The notes below the pieces were generated by a model. That model did no database searches. It saw nothing but the letters and a program-made list of their open reading frames with translations, and was not told the origin of the DNA. Both the position numbers and the translations under genes were made by a program. From NCBI RefSeq assembly GCF_000003815.2, contig NC_049986.1, forward strand, positions 21,641,299-21,705,298: a stretch of 64,000 nucleotides of DNA. Reading direction: 5' to 3'. This document shows positions 1-15,621 of this stretch, one piece after another; the first letter of the stretch is position 1; every line of letters begins with the position of its first letter. This stretch comes from Branchiostoma floridae (taxonomy: Eukaryota; Chordata; Leptocardii; Amphioxiformes; Branchiostomatidae).

Positions 1-299
1 TCAATACAGAAAAAGAATTCACAGCGAAGAGACATGTACGAAATGATATCGGGCAATGAGGAAACTTCCTGAGTGCTAAATCTAGCGATTTACCCTTGAA
101 GTACAAGGTACTCAGGCTTCCCGTGTACTTCAGGGATAAACCGCTAGGTTTATCACGCACGAAACTCAGTACGCGAAACCTACAAAAACATCTACATGTC
201 TTCAACAAACCATCTATCATGACAGATATCAATCATCAGCAGATACTAAATCCCAAATAAAGTACATGGAGCGTTCTTGCTCTGTATAGCAATTCCTAT

Positions 300-400
300 A
301 CCGAACGATTATATATAATATGTTTATTTGCAAAATCATGCCCGAGGGCTAATTGCATACACAGTCTCAAGAACTAAGAGAGGTAAGTACATAAAACTAG
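300..400. mobile_element. LINE 3'-end fragment (family with 'gggctaattgca')
   Basis: The block contains 'gtttatttgcaaaatcatgc' followed by 'ccgagggctaattgcatac'. A closely similar block occurs at 63634-63720 ('gtttattgcaaatttttgcc', 'cgtgggctaattgcaggt'). Related 'TTTATTG' blocks lie near 17405, 25049 and 44274. Repeated 3' tails of this kind fit truncated non-LTR retrotransposons; the LINE assignment is inferred. Confidence 0.45.
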
Positions 401-649
401 TGTCTAATCAACTACATGATACTATGGATACTATTGTCGGGTTTGACTTCTTCTTTGAAGGCAGTGGTTAATGAACTGTCCCACGTTCTGTATGATGGTG
501 GGATTTTGTGCTTTTAATAGAAATGTATTATTCGCCCCTGTAGAACGGATCTGGAAAAATAAGTTTTTTCGCGAATAAATCAATAATACTTGATCTGGCG
601 TTGCGGAACCAGAACGCCCTTCTTTGAGTATAGATCAATGGTATATATA

Positions 650-1545
650 GGATTTGGACATGTACAGTTGAACATTTGGACTTTTATTCAGCAATTAATG
701 TGGGGGCATGTGATATATCAGCACTTACAAAATGGATTGGAAGAAAAAATAATCATAATTTTTCTACGAAACAAACAACTGATCTGGAGCTGCCCGCCAT
801 TTCCGTTACCTTCACGTCAGCCTACAAACAAGGTACATTACATAGCGCCTCAGCTGTGCAAGGGGCTGTCCACGGGATTCAGGATTCCAGAATAAATCTA
901 ACGGACTACGTAGCTTTGTTCTACCCCCTTTATTTGGGTCATTTTTGTGACATTTGGACTAGACATCGCGCAAGAGAAGGCGCGGCATTTTTCCCACAAG
1001 ATTCACTTCTACTTTTCAGTATAGATACATGTATGTACAGTAGAAGCCGCTTAATTGCACGGCCTATTTGCCAGTGAATTTCGTGCAATTATCCGGCTAG
1101 TGCAATCGTGCGAAGATATCTAGCTGGACCGCACCGATTTGGGATTTCGGGATTCCGTGCAGTAAACAGAAGTGTGCGTTAATCCGCTGTGCCATTATCT
1201 GGCTTCTACTGTAAAGGTTTGGGATATATATTGGAGATCCTTTGTTCAGCAAGGTTGGGGCATACTGACGATAGTGATATATTAACCCTAACAAAATGGA
1301 TTTGAAAAAAAAATTATCATAATTTTCTACGAAACAAACAACTGATCTGGCGCTGCCTGCCATTTTCGTTACGTCATCATCAGCGTCAGCCTACGAAAGG
1401 ACAAGGTACATTACATAGCGCGTCAGCTGTGCACGGGGCTATCCACGGGAGGATTCTAGCATAAATCCGGCCGGACATCGCAGCTTTGTTTCCCCCTTCC
1501 GTGGATCATTTTTGCGGCATTTAGACATCGCCGCAAGACAATTAA
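650..1545. repeat. Direct duplication of about 320 bp, two diverged copies
   Basis: Copy 1 spans about 650-985 and copy 2 about 1215-1545. Both contain 'ctacgaaacaaacaactgat', 'aaggtacattacatagcgc' and a closing 'acatcg' block, in the same order and orientation. A pogo-like MITE (1036-1213) sits immediately before copy 2. Neither copy has a supported coding frame. Confidence 0.7.
1036..1213. mobile_element. MITE with 'tacagtagaagccgc' termini
   Basis: The left end 'tacagtagaagccgcttaat' is matched by the inverted right end 'ggcttctactgta'. A second copy in opposite orientation is at about 20511-20652, sharing inner words such as 'gccagtgaatttcgtgc'. The CAGTAGAA-type terminus with flanking TA recalls Tc1/mariner-pogo non-autonomous elements; that placement is an inference. 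Confidence 0.65.
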
Positions 1546-2817
1546 GGGGAGGCATCGGCCAGCTGTACCAGCATGGGCAGCGCGTACAGCTGCGATAACG
1601 TGTTCCCCGGCGATGTGCTGGACGGGAGAGGCGCCGGAGCTCCGTGGTGAGTACCTGCTTCATCGCTTTACCCTCCACCAGACCTTCCTACGGGTACGGA
1701 TATCGTAGAATTCAGCCTGGCGGTAGAAAAATCGGGAAATTGGTCATGACAGTCCCTCCATGATGAGGCCAATGCTTCCCCTCCTGCGCGGACGGCCAAC
1801 TCCCTCTGGTAGCTTTTCATTCTCCCTATAATAATAGTCAGCGTAGTCAGGCTGGTAGAGACTCGTGCGTCATGGCGTTGGGGTGGAAAATACGACGTTG
1901 TTGTTGTACCATATGGTGCGGAGTATCACACACAAGATGGGTTCCAGGGGGATCACGAAAAAGCGAAGTGGTACAATGTGATCACTGTGTGGTTTAAGGA
2001 ACATCCTCATTATGCTAATGTTCCTTCAATATCATTGAGATAAAAATGTTGACATCGATTTAAGGTCACTTAGGGAAGAGAAATGGAAGCCATCTTACTT
2101 GGATTTCGTCTACATTGAAAGAATACGGCGGGAGACTTATGACGTTGAACGCCCACGATTAAGAGGGAGTTGTATTCATAAGCCGAACAAACGTATCTTT
2201 CCAACGATATTTCTCTACAAACATCAGAGAAACAGTCCATAGTGAATGGACAGGGATTGTGGATATCTTTACATTGACCTGCCCTTGTTGGTGCTTGGGC
2301 AATCTCCTGTCAATGGGCGTTCTGTTCAGCTGACCTTCGCCCTTTTAATTGATTGCCAACCGGCTGAAATCACCGAGACCGGTTCAAATTTTCTTTCGAG
2401 TGCTACCATGATAACCATCTATATATAGTACACGCGTCGTGTAAGGCTTCTCTATAACATTCAATGGCGCGTACGCATAGACTAATTAACAACATCAGTT
2501 CGTGCGCATGGAGTTATATTACAGCATACCACTCGGGGTAATTATTCACGATCGAGGATGAACACGAGACATAAAACCGTACGAGAATGATTTTAATTAT
2601 GAGTGAAGGTACGTAAATTGGAGTACGTATGATTAGAATTTGAAAACAGAAAAAGATACAATTTGCGATTGCACAAGAAAGATTGGGATACAACGACAAG
2701 AAAATAATTGCTTCAAGGGTTTTACCGGGCGACTGTTCCTTCTCCTTTCTATACATCGTCCTAAAACTGACAAAAATACCTTCATCAGAAAATAGCAAGC
2801 TGGTTGCTGGATAACAT

Positions 2818-2947
2818 TATTCTCCAAGCAGAGGTTGGGTAGCGGGGATAGTAGTGACTGGAATTTTTAATGTGGAGCGAGCCAGGTAAATTCCAGATCA
2901 CTAGTAGGCACTACTATCCCCGAGATCCAACCACTGCTTGGAGAATA
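2818..2947. mobile_element. Short palindromic element, 'tattctccaagcag' ends
   Basis: Left arm 'ctccaagcagaggttggg' pairs with right arm 'ccaaccactgcttggaga', and 'ggggatagtagt' pairs with 'actactatcccc'. It belongs to the group of elements here with TA-CTCC-AAGCAG ends. I found no clean target duplication at this copy. Confidence 0.65.
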
Positions 2948-3176
2948 CAATTACATCAGCTAGATTGGCACATACATTTGTATACTTGTTTGGTGACCAC
3001 TTCAACAGCAATCGTAGCATGGTGGTACTAGGTTACGGACGTATTTATAGCACTTGGTCCTGGGTCTGTGTGATTTTAATCAATTAACGGTGCATGTTCT
3101 AATTAAACCAGTGAGTGAAATGTGAAGGGTGCGCGCAGTAAACATAGATAAGATGTCAAATACATTTTACAGTATT

Positions 3177-3603
3177 AGGCCACAGCAAGTAAATTTTATG
3201 GATCATATTCTCTTCAGACTGCAAAAATAGTGAGCTAGGGCGAAAAAACAAGATGGGTACAAAAAACAGCAAGATGGCTAACTTTAGAAAATAGACGCTG
3301 TAACAAGAATTTAAGTGACAATGTCAATGATATCATAGCCAACGAGGCATTCATTCCTGTATTCAGGACATGTACTGGTGTGGTAAAAGTGACACTAGTG
3401 TGGTAGGCTGGCATCTTCCATATTTGTACCCCCTGGTCCTGGGTACCTCAAAAGTGTCACTTCTACAAGTACAATTATTAGGCTCCAGCACAACATATAT
3501 TTGCGCATTTTGGTAATATCCAAGGAAGAAAGAAATTCTTTTTCTGAAATCAGGCGCAAATTGAGCGGATGTCCTGCTCCATAAACTTTACTTGCTGTGG
3601 CCT
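3177..3603. mobile_element. MITE with 'aggccacagcaagtaaa' inverted ends
   Basis: The first bases 'aggccacagcaagtaaa' are repeated inverted at the right end ('tttacttgctgtggcct'). A full second copy lies at 43149-43584 in the reverse orientation. Shared inner words include 'cacttctacaagt' here versus 'acttgtagaagt' there. Both copies are about 430 bp and non-coding. Confidence 0.75.
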
Positions 3604-3722
3604 TATGTAGACAAAGGGGGTGGAGGTGGGGTGGTCTTTATGACTGAATGACCTTGAGTTGTAACCCGATGAAGAGACGTACGTTTAATTAAGTTCAAAT
3701 TCTGCCAGCTCTTCTCTTTGGG

Positions 3723-3903
3723 TAGTCTCCAAGCAGACCCTACGGTGCCTTAGAGATAATATCAAAGCTGGCAAAGGAGTATAGCCGGCCAAAGGGAGAT
3801 AGCCGGCCAAAGAGAGTCAAATGGGCACCTGGTACCGCTAAACTAAGTCCCTTGCAAGCTTTGATACTATTTCTAAGGCACCGTAGGGTCTGCTTGGAGA
3901 CTA
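3723..3903. mobile_element. Palindromic MITE with 9 bp target duplication
   Basis: The element starts 'tagtctccaagcagacccta' and ends with the inverse 'gggtctgcttggagacta'. It is flanked by a perfect 9 bp direct repeat 'ctctttggg' at 3714-3722 and 3904-3912. Relatives sit at 20029-20170 and 27007-27179. Duplications of 8-10 bp are typical of Mutator-like transposition, which is inferred for the family. Confidence 0.8.
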
Positions 3904-5202
3904 CTCTTTGGGGGGCATTTCGCTGGTGTTTTTTTTCTCTTTCTTTCTTCTTCTGTCAGCAACCAATCAGAGCTCAGATTAGATATTAGCTGTTTAGTAA
4001 ATATCTTGTCAGTAGACAATTAGAGCTTAGCTTAGATATTGGCGTTTCAGCAAATACATACATGTATGAGCTAGAAATTTGTTTTACCCCCACACGATAC
4101 TATAGGGCGAGATGGTATAGTATATGGTCCAAAAACAAAGCAGATGCATGTCCTAAAATATTCGCATGAAATACTATAAGGCAAGGCTAATATTTTGTGC
4201 GAGTAGCTTGATAAAAGACTACGGGGAAAACATTCTGCATTATCGTGAAAATGTTGCCTTCCTAGTTAAGTTTCCTCTAGCTGGTGATCGGTGACCTCCA
4301 TGAAAAATGGAGCTACAGCGCATGTCTGTCTCTGTGTGTGTTTCCAGACAATAAGATTGGATCTCGGGATGGATTACGATGATAAGTCAAAGATCACGGT
4401 CTATTTTGCTTCCCCGCTGTGGTTGACCTTGGTATTGCAGCAGAAAGTCCGGTTTTTCCATGTTTTGCCCTGGAAATGAAATGGTTTTGATTGTTTTGGT
4501 GTGTTAGATAACTTTTGATGTAAGGAAGAAGTGGTGTTCTGCGTAGTCAACGGCACAAGTTTAAGTGCCTTTAAATTATCTTTTATCTAATTTTTTTCAG
4601 AAGTAGGCTTAGCCATGCATGTACTTGCCTCTGTGTGAGTCTTTTTAATCAACGAAAAGCAGAAAATCCACCCTTTTCTGTAATGGACTGTGGGTTAAAT
4701 ACTTGAATCCTGTCAGACTACATATCCTGTCTGAATCTGAGATAAAACAGAGAACTATAAGATAAGAAAACGAGAACTTCGAAGAGGAAGAAGAAGAACG
4801 TGTGCCTTCGGTCATACATCATCACTCATACACGTAAAGATTTAACCAACGCCACAATTCAGTAGTAATGTCACGCTAGAGTTACTTCTCCATTCCTTTG
4901 TAATCCTGAAAACGTTTGTCACTACATACAGAGACACTTATATTAGGGTTGTTAGATAAATACTTATATTTAATAATTTATATATATTGATGGTAGCTTC
5001 CCGTTACAAGACAAAGGGTAGCCTGAAAAGCAAAGCCATCACGGATGTTTGAACGACTCACAACAGGAAAGAGAGAAACAAAAGCCAAATTACACTTCAA
5101 ACAACAGAACTTCCCCTTTACTTGCACGGAGCACAGAGAAAATTTGAGGAAATATCTGCCTAACTACCGCTCTACAAGATCTTCTCCAACTTACACCGAT
5201 AA

Positions 5203-5433
5203 TCAACTTTCCAGGGAGGGAGGGAGGGAGGGAGGAAGGAATGTATGAATTAATAAATACAAAATGAATGAATGAATGAATGAATTGTGATTGAGTACAT
5301 GAATGAATGAATTCCTGTTCTGTCTTCCATGCCCTGTTTGGAGGGTAGCCGGTAGGTGTACCGGCTGGTGCTTAATGAATGAGTGATTGATTGAGTGAGT
5401 GAGTAAGTGAGTGAGTGAGTGAGTGAGTGAGTA
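5203..5433. repeat. Microsatellites GGGA, GAAT and GAGT
   Basis: The stretch holds (GGGA)n at about 5211-5236, (GAAT)n at about 5262-5286 and (GAGT)n at about 5393-5433. The last tract ends about 30 bases before the first recognised ASB exon, so it lies next to that exon's splice acceptor. Confidence 0.85.
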
Positions 5434-5465
5434 CATGAATGAATGTCTGTTCTCCCCCACCCCAG

Positions 5466-8400
5466 GCCGTGTGTGGAGGGAACCAGTGATGTGTACAGCC
5501 TGGTGCTGGCTGATGAGCCGGAGGAGTTGATGGACCTCCTGGTGCAGTATGACGTGGATCTGGAGCACATGGTGGACATGAAGAAGGTGGAGAAAACCGT
5601 CCCTCTTCTCGTCATGTCTTCAGAGCAGTTCAGGGGGTAAGACTATACATCCTTTGACGTCTAATTACTTCACAACTATGGTCTCAGAGAGGAGCCATCC
5701 CTTAGGCCCCATTTCCAAGAGACGGAGAACACTGAACGACAGCACAGCGACCAAAGTTCCATTTGCGTGACCCTTTACTTCGCAATTGGAATATATATTA
5801 GGTAACAATGCAGGATGTAATTAAAGCATGGTTTAAAAAATGAAAATACCCACAAAACGTAAAACTAAGCTATATCTTTATCTGTGAAATTCGTCCGTCG
5901 TGAGCGATTTGTGAAAGCCATGTTGCATTTCTCTTTTCCTTCTGCGAGAGAAAGTACATGTCTGACTTAGCTTATCATTATAAAAATAGATTTATCAATT
6001 ATAATTTGTCTGACATATTTGCTTTTTTGCCGAGAAAACAATATGGATATATAATATATATGCAAAACGCCCCTCAAAGGCGAACAAACGCACTAGTACA
6101 CGTTTAATTAACGCCCTCTCCTCTCCAGTGGAGGCCTGATGAGCCCAGATGATCTGGCGTTGCTGCGGCAGTTTCTGCAGGGTGACTACACGCGGCTGTA
6201 CCAGCGGGTAACATCCCTGCACGACACCAAGGAGGACGTGGTCTATATCTACGGCATGACGCCCCTACAGGTTTGTAAATAGTCTCCGGGTAGACATGTC
6301 AGCTGGATGAAAAGGAGAAGAATATTGGCCAAATAGGGACAAGTAAGTTACTATGGGTTTTCAGTTAGTCTTTTGCGGTCTATCCAGTCGGTCGGATCAC
6401 CCCTTTGCCAATTAACTCCTATAAGATTATTTTTCCTTACTTGGCCAAAGTTCCCCTATTACTATTAGACCTATTAGGCCAGGCGGGAGTCTGGTAGAGA
6501 CTACTCTCTAAAGCCTTATGCCCGTGAAGTTATGGCTTCTCTGACACATTTTTTTGGCGACGCCCCAGGGATGGAGCCCAAATTATGACAATTAATTTTC
6601 TACTTTTGTATATGACTTTCTGCAGTGTGTAAAGTTTGCCGCCCATTGTTGAATTCGGTGATAGAATTTTACTGGGATCATTGATTCTAGTAAAAGTAAA
6701 TTTGAAAAAGGATGTTTTCTTCCTCAGGTCGCTTGTATGGTGGGGCACTTGGACTGTATTTCCGTGCTCCTGCGCTTCGGGGCGGACCCCGAGGCCAAGG
6801 CGACGAGATTCGGGGCGCTCCTGCGACCCCGGGACCGAGAACAGGTGGGGTGACGCAACAGTAAGCGCGTGCGTCTAGTGCCCCGCGAGAGAGCAATAAA
6901 AACAATGCTTTAAACCACTGAAAAGCCTTTCTTGGTGGGATTTTATTTTAAATTTGGGCATTTTTTGAGTGACTTCAGTAGGAAATACCATATACTCGTT
7001 GAATCAGTCGTACAAAATGGAATTTAACCGGTTGAGGAGTTTTGGCACCCCATGAGGTAGTGGTATAATCCCCATATAGCTGCTTTTAGCCAAAAGGACC
7101 TATCCAAGGGCTCTGATTAGGGGAGGGGGGTCTATCTAAAGACTAGTCGTATAGAAACGCCAAAGATAGTTACTCAAGCAACTGGATATGGTTTTGAAAC
7201 GGTCAGACGTTTCGGATAGAATCCACTATCCTTCGTCAGTGACACTGAAGAGATCTGGAAGAAACAGGTCTTTTATACTCTAACTATGAATGAAGACAAT
7301 TTCAGATGTCCAATAGGAAAGGTTGTAAGACAATTCAGACTGAAGACAATTTGGATTCCAAAGAAAACAAAGCTAAGCCAAAGTCAAGCTGAAGACAATT
7401 TGGATTTCAAAGGATATCAAGGCTAAGACACAGTTAATGCAAATGAGTCAATTAGCTCCTGTTGTTTTAGTTACAGGAGCTAAAAGTTTCTCTTCAGTGT
7501 CACTGACGAAGGATAGTGAATTCTATACGAAACGTCTGACCGTTTCAAAACCATATCCAGTTGCTTGAGTAACTATCTTTGGCGTATCTTATTACCTGGA
7601 TGTCTAACCTACATCGACGTAGTCGTATAGAAATTCTTGCAAATGCATTTGACGAGACTGGACATAGTAGGCTATCATTCGAGGGTAAGTTTGTATAGCT
7701 TAAAGTTTTAATTCTTGAGATAATGACACATTTGTTTCCTCCACTTCCCCATAGGATTACATGTATTACTGGGGAAAATCTAACGTCAGTTCCCCTTTAT
7801 CCATGTAGTACTTATATCAGTTGTTTTTACAACAGGGCATTCACATGTAGGGATATAAAGTGGACGGACTGTGGTTTCAAACCGCATTATTTTGAAAATG
7901 TTGCACCGTCCGTCGGCTTTGTTTCCATGAATGCTCTGTTTTTAAAATACAACGGATATAGGTTACCCCACGGATAAAGGTGAACTAGCGTTAACTATTT
8001 AGTCTTCCCAGGTGGGCACTGTGGTCCACCCGCTGTCCCCCACGCAGCTCTGCGCCGCACACGGGCACCAGGACTGTCTGGCGAGGCTGCTCGAGTCTCT
8101 GCCTGCTCAAAAAGATCCAGTCGCGACGACGGCGCTTTACGGAGCGTCGGTGGCGCACATAAGGTATGTAGAAAACGAAGTGCACTTTCCATAATCTCCC
8201 AGCAGATCCTTCGGTAGAATAAGATTGTATCAAAAGCTGCCTGAGGTGTAAAGCCGGCCTAGAAGTGTGTTAGGCTACTCCCTTTCGCCAGTTGTACTCT
8301 TTAGCCAGCTTTTACAAAAATCTTATGTCACTGGTACATCTGCCTGGAAATTACACTTTCTTCTAGAATTTTCAATCTACAAAGATAAACGCAATGCTTG

Positions 8401-10119
8401 TTAATGCTACTCTTGTAAAGCAGAAATATGCACACCCAATTAAGGAAGACTTTTTTTTTCAAATATCTAATGCCATCAGCAAACTACGATTTAATAGAAG
8501 AACTCCTGCAAGTTCGTCTTCACGTGTTTCAAGAAGAGTTTCAAGAGAGAAGGAGCATGATGAAATATAGATTTAAGTAGAACATAAGTAGAGTAGCTTA
8601 CCTATCATTCTCCCTGCATGTATGCAACTTGCTGCATTTAGCCCCAAAAGGGCACGAATATGCACTTAACTTCATTGTCCATATTGAAGTTTTAGCTGTC
8701 TTTCAACACAATAAATTGCTCACCTCGAATTCAAGTTCGGTCGCACATCCGTCGACCTTCGTCAGGTGGTGATTCAACTGTGAGCTTGTGACCTATGTCG
8801 AATACGATTCTTTACTCGAGTCACGTGTCCCTATTTCACGTGCTCAGTGTCATTGAATCACCACTCCTGACGAAGGTCGACGGATGTGTGACCGAAATTT
8901 CAAGGTGAGCAATTTATTGTGTTGAAAGACAGCTAAAACTTCAATATGGACTATACTATACCTACATACTCTGCAAGCAGAGGTTAGGCTCCCGCGGTTT
9001 TTTTGACGTTTTTTATGTCGTTTTTATCGGACTTTCTATTTTGTACTATTTCTTGATGTCTCGCTGCCTAACATATCATCAATAAAGAGTACAATGTAGA
9101 AAACCCGATAAAAACGACTAACCTCAGCTTGGAGAGTATACCTACACAGATGAGCTTTCATGCTAAACTTCATTGTCATTGTCATTGTCATCAGCCGGAC
9201 CCCTCCGCTCCATCTCGCCGCGGTTCTGGAGCGGCTGGACTGTCTCAAGATGCTCCTTTCGCGGGGGGTAGACCCTGAGGAGCGTGACGTCACGGACATG
9301 GTGGAGACATTTGGCAGAGGGCAGGTTGAAGACAGCGTCTGCCTGCAGGAAATTCTCCAGTACGCGTATGGGGGCTTGGACGCGGCGCTGGGTCTTCGGG
9401 GGATGACCGCTCTGCTCCACGCCTGCAAGACGGCAAACTCCGCCTGCCTGGAGGTCCTTCTACGGCACGGCTTGGACTGTAGTTCTCCGGCGCGCCGCCT
9501 GGAGTCCCCACTGCACCTTCTCGCCGCCAACGGCGTCAGGTACAAGAACAGGCACGGCGTCTCAGACCACTGTTTTGAAAACTGTCTCAGACTTCTCCTG
9601 AACCACGGGGCCCTCGTTAACTGTACCGACGACACGCGCGTCAACCTGATCGACAAACCCGTGACCAAAATGTTCAAAGAGGGGTTGCCGGAGCATTGCC
9701 TGTTGAACTGTATCCTCATGTACTTGGATGCTTCTACGTTCACACTCAGAAGAACCAAGGAGGTGCCTTCCTGGGTGAAGCCGTACCATTGGCACAACCT
9801 GGACGGGGCCTGTGAGGAAGATGGCGCGCCCGCGGATGCAGTACACACCCTTACCGCTAGGGTCACTGCTGAGATACCAAGGGACATGCTCTTCATGGGA
9901 ATGCCAGACGACCGTGAGATGGGGATAGTTCCCAACTGCAACGGGGTTTACCTGAAATATGTCCTCTCACTTCCCAACGAGCCGCGGAAATTGGCGGACC
10001 TGTCCCGACTGGTCGTCAGAAGGTGCCTGGGTACGCGCGTGCAGAGGGACATCGGCAAACTCAAACTGCCTAAGGCGCTGGAGAGGTTCGTGCTTCTCTG
10101 GGACCTGAACTGCGACTAG
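5466..10119 (+). CDS. Ankyrin-repeat and SOCS-box (ASB-like) protein, 5' end missing
   Basis: Five exons are visible: 5466-5636, 6129-6270, 6728-6844, 8012-8163 and 9195-10119, with stop TAG at 10117. All junctions are GT-AG and phase-compatible (entry needing one base, then 2, 0, 0, 2), giving about 501 residues. Ankyrin-type helices are clear: 'MTPLQVACMVGHLDC' in exons 2-3, 'CAAHGHQDCLARLL' in exon 4, and 'TPPLHLAAVLERLDC' and 'MTALLHACKTANSAC' in exon 5. The last 40 residues, around 'LADLSRLVVRRCLG' with 'KLPKALERF', match a SOCS box, which in this family recruits Elongin B/C and a cullin-5 ubiquitin ligase while the ankyrins bind substrate. The first exon enters in mid-codon, so a start exon lies upstream and was not identified. 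I cannot assign a numbered ASB paralogue. An AATAAA at 11428 is a possible but distant polyadenylation signal. Confidence 0.85.
7150..7600. mobile_element. Long inverted-repeat element ('gttactcaagcaactgg' family)
   Basis: The left arm from about 7165 ('gatagttactcaagcaac', 'gaaacggtcagacgtttcgg', 'cttcgtcagtgacactgaag') is repeated inverted at about 7490-7580. The insert lies inside the ASB intron between 6844 and 8012. Partial relatives occur near 26036, 40642, 52148, 58042 and 60421. Confidence 0.75.
7690..8003. mobile_element. MITE arm of the 'TTCACCTTTATCC' family
   Basis: The right part reads 'aacggatataggttacccca' then 'cggataaaggtgaac', the inverse of arms seen at 11646, 13570 and 13690. 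The 'gtggacggactgtggtttca' interior also recurs at 11730. It ends 8 bases before the ASB exon at 8012, so the exon's acceptor region partly overlaps the transposon edge. Confidence 0.6.
8680..8955. mobile_element. Long palindromic element in ASB intron 4
   Basis: The left arm ('attgaagttttagctgtctt', 'aataaattgctcacct', 'cgacggatgtg' complement) pairs with the right arm ('aaggtgagcaatttattgtg', 'aagacagctaaaacttcaat') over nearly 110 bases per side. The only unpaired part is a central loop of about 50 bases. Confidence 0.8.
8967..9138. mobile_element. Palindromic MITE with 8-9 bp target duplication
   Basis: The arms 'ctgcaagcagaggttaggct' and 'gttag..cagcttggagagta' are inverted, and 'gtcgtttttatcgg' pairs with 'ccgataaaaacgac'. 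The flanking sequence 'tacctaca' (8959-8966) is repeated at 9139-9146; including one ambiguous base gives nine. A longer relative lies at 40310-40513. Confidence 0.75.
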
Positions 10120-11975
10120 TCGACAAGATCTAGAGACAGCTCAATTCCTAGAACATTTTCTCCTATTGCGTTTATGAAAGCTAAACATTCAGGCAAACAA
10201 TATCTAAAGGGAATTCGGGGAAACCTCTTCAACTGGAGAAATATAGGACATTTACTTTCGAAAGTTTCGAGTAACGCTGAAAAAGGGTGAACTGATGGAT
10301 GTCACTTCAAACGTCACATTTCCAAACTGGGGCCCGGCCGGACTGTTTGTGGAAACCAAAATTAGAAATGTATATGTAAAGAAGAGATATACACAAAATT
10401 GCCCATGACTGTTCTCTTTCAATACGTCTTGAGCAGTTTGGTGTCTTTCATATCATGCTTTTAGTTCCCGAAAGCTGTCTGGCCGGGCCCCGAGTTGGAA
10501 ATCACGGTGACGTAGGCCTTAATCGGGTATCTCGGGTACCGAAGCTGCGTGTGCGGTATGTTTGCGGCTGCGTGTGCGGTACGTTTGCGGCGTCGATGCG
10601 GTCGAGCGATTTGACAGATCGACGAACTAATTTCAAAACGAATCTTTTTAGTTTTACGCTTTGTACGTTGTGATCATTATAAAGTCAAGGGTCACAGAAA
10701 TTTAATCTAGAAGCAGCAACGCCGCCGACGTACCACAGTCCAGTGACTCGGATACATACATGTACCCCCTTCAGTGAGCAGTTGAGCTGGTCTCAATCAT
10801 GATGTCTCAGACTTAGGAAGAAGATATGGTGTTCTTGTATGAAAAGTCTTTTGGATAAAGAGTCTTTTGGATGAAGAGTCTTATAGATTTTCATATGTCA
10901 AATGGTATTTTCAATCAATCGCAAGGAAATGATGTATTGTATTTGCTTTCCCCCTCTTTCTTTATGGATGCGTGTTCTTGCAGTGCAGTTTCTGTACGTT
11001 CTGCTAGAGGGCGCTTACTGTAGTTTGAGGGGATGAATTCTGCCATCCGTCTGTGAATTTCTTGGTCTTAAAATTATACGATGGTTTTCATGTCTCGTCT
11101 ATGCTGTAAGGACAAAGCTTAAGTTTGAAATTTAGCTACAACCTCCATTTCTATTCTGTAGGTCACTTAGCTTTCTTCGTTTCATTGCCTGTCGTTATTC
11201 TTCTATCAGTACCATCCGAAAGTGTTTAAAGTGTACAATGGTGAATGAAGATATACATTAGCTGTATGTATGTTGTTTAAATCTTTGTCAAAAGACCTTT
11301 CGACTTGTTGGACGAAATCAAACAAGAGTCTTTTGACCCAAGATTCATTGCTCGTTTCTAATGTTTACATTGTATACTATGACGCAGAGGGTCTGACATC
11401 TCACCTTTATTATCTTTAAATGGCATAAATAAAGATAAACATAATATTATGATATAACACATTGTCCCTCTGTTCATTACATATGCGTAGATGCCCACAC
11501 GGTCATATAGCAGTTACATGTACGCATTGGTTGCTATGTGTTAAAATGTTTTACCCTCGTGAACTTGTGGCGAAATCGTGACGCCGACACTTATGTACAA
11601 TTCTGACATTACATCTTGTCTAAGTACGGATTTTAATAAACGACAGTTTACCTTTATTCGTAGGGTAACTTATATCCGTTGACTTATAAAAAAACTAGGG
11701 TATATAGGAATATCTAGGCAGCGGACGGTGGTTTCATACTGCAAAATTTTCAGGATATTGCAATCTGAAACCACTGCCCGTCGACTTGATGACCCTAAAT
11801 ACTTGTCATGATATTTAACTGACATTCATAATCAAGGATATACAAGGCCGATAAACACATAAGTCGACAGTTTCCCAACAACATGTTCCCTAAGAACGAA
11901 AAGATAAGCGGTTTAAAAAACATTTGAATCTTCTTACAACACACAAAAATAATCAAAATTCAGCTTGTTCAGAAT
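10120..11975. other. Convergent intergenic interval, no gene seen
   Basis: This is the tail-to-tail gap between the ASB-like gene (+) and the homeobox gene (-). It contains a SINE-tail-like patch near 10765-10830 ('gctggtctcaatcatgatg', also at 41290), AATAAA at 11428-11433, and an inverted-repeat element at about 11640-11830. No coding exon was recognised. Confidence 0.6.
11640..11830. mobile_element. MITE of the 'TTCACCTTTATCC' family
   Basis: It contains 'gtttacctttattcg', 'gtaacttatatccgttg' and the near-palindromic interior 'ggacggtggtttca' ... 'tgaaaccactgcccgtc'. The same interior and arm words recur at 13690-13911, 14200-14350 and 34290-34380. Confidence 0.6.

Positions 11976-15621
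<3,646 letters not shown>

Larger units (their letters stand above)
1..5200. other. Gene-free repeat-rich stretch
   Basis: I see no exon with convincing protein similarity here. The stretch holds a LINE 3'-end fragment (about 300-400), a pair of direct repeats (about 650-985 and 1215-1545), and inverted-repeat elements at 1036-1213, 2818-2947, 3177-3603 and 3723-3903. A missing first exon of the downstream ASB gene could lie here, but I could not identify it. Confidence 0.6.

Noticed and set aside
5250-5615. Serine/histidine-rich open frames on the minus strand
   Set aside because: They come from the GAAT and GAGT microsatellites and the antisense of the first ASB exon.
9036-9941. A 301-codon open frame on the minus strand
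   Set aside because: It is antisense to the ASB-like exon 9195-10119, whose ankyrin and SOCS-box motifs are clear in the sense frame.
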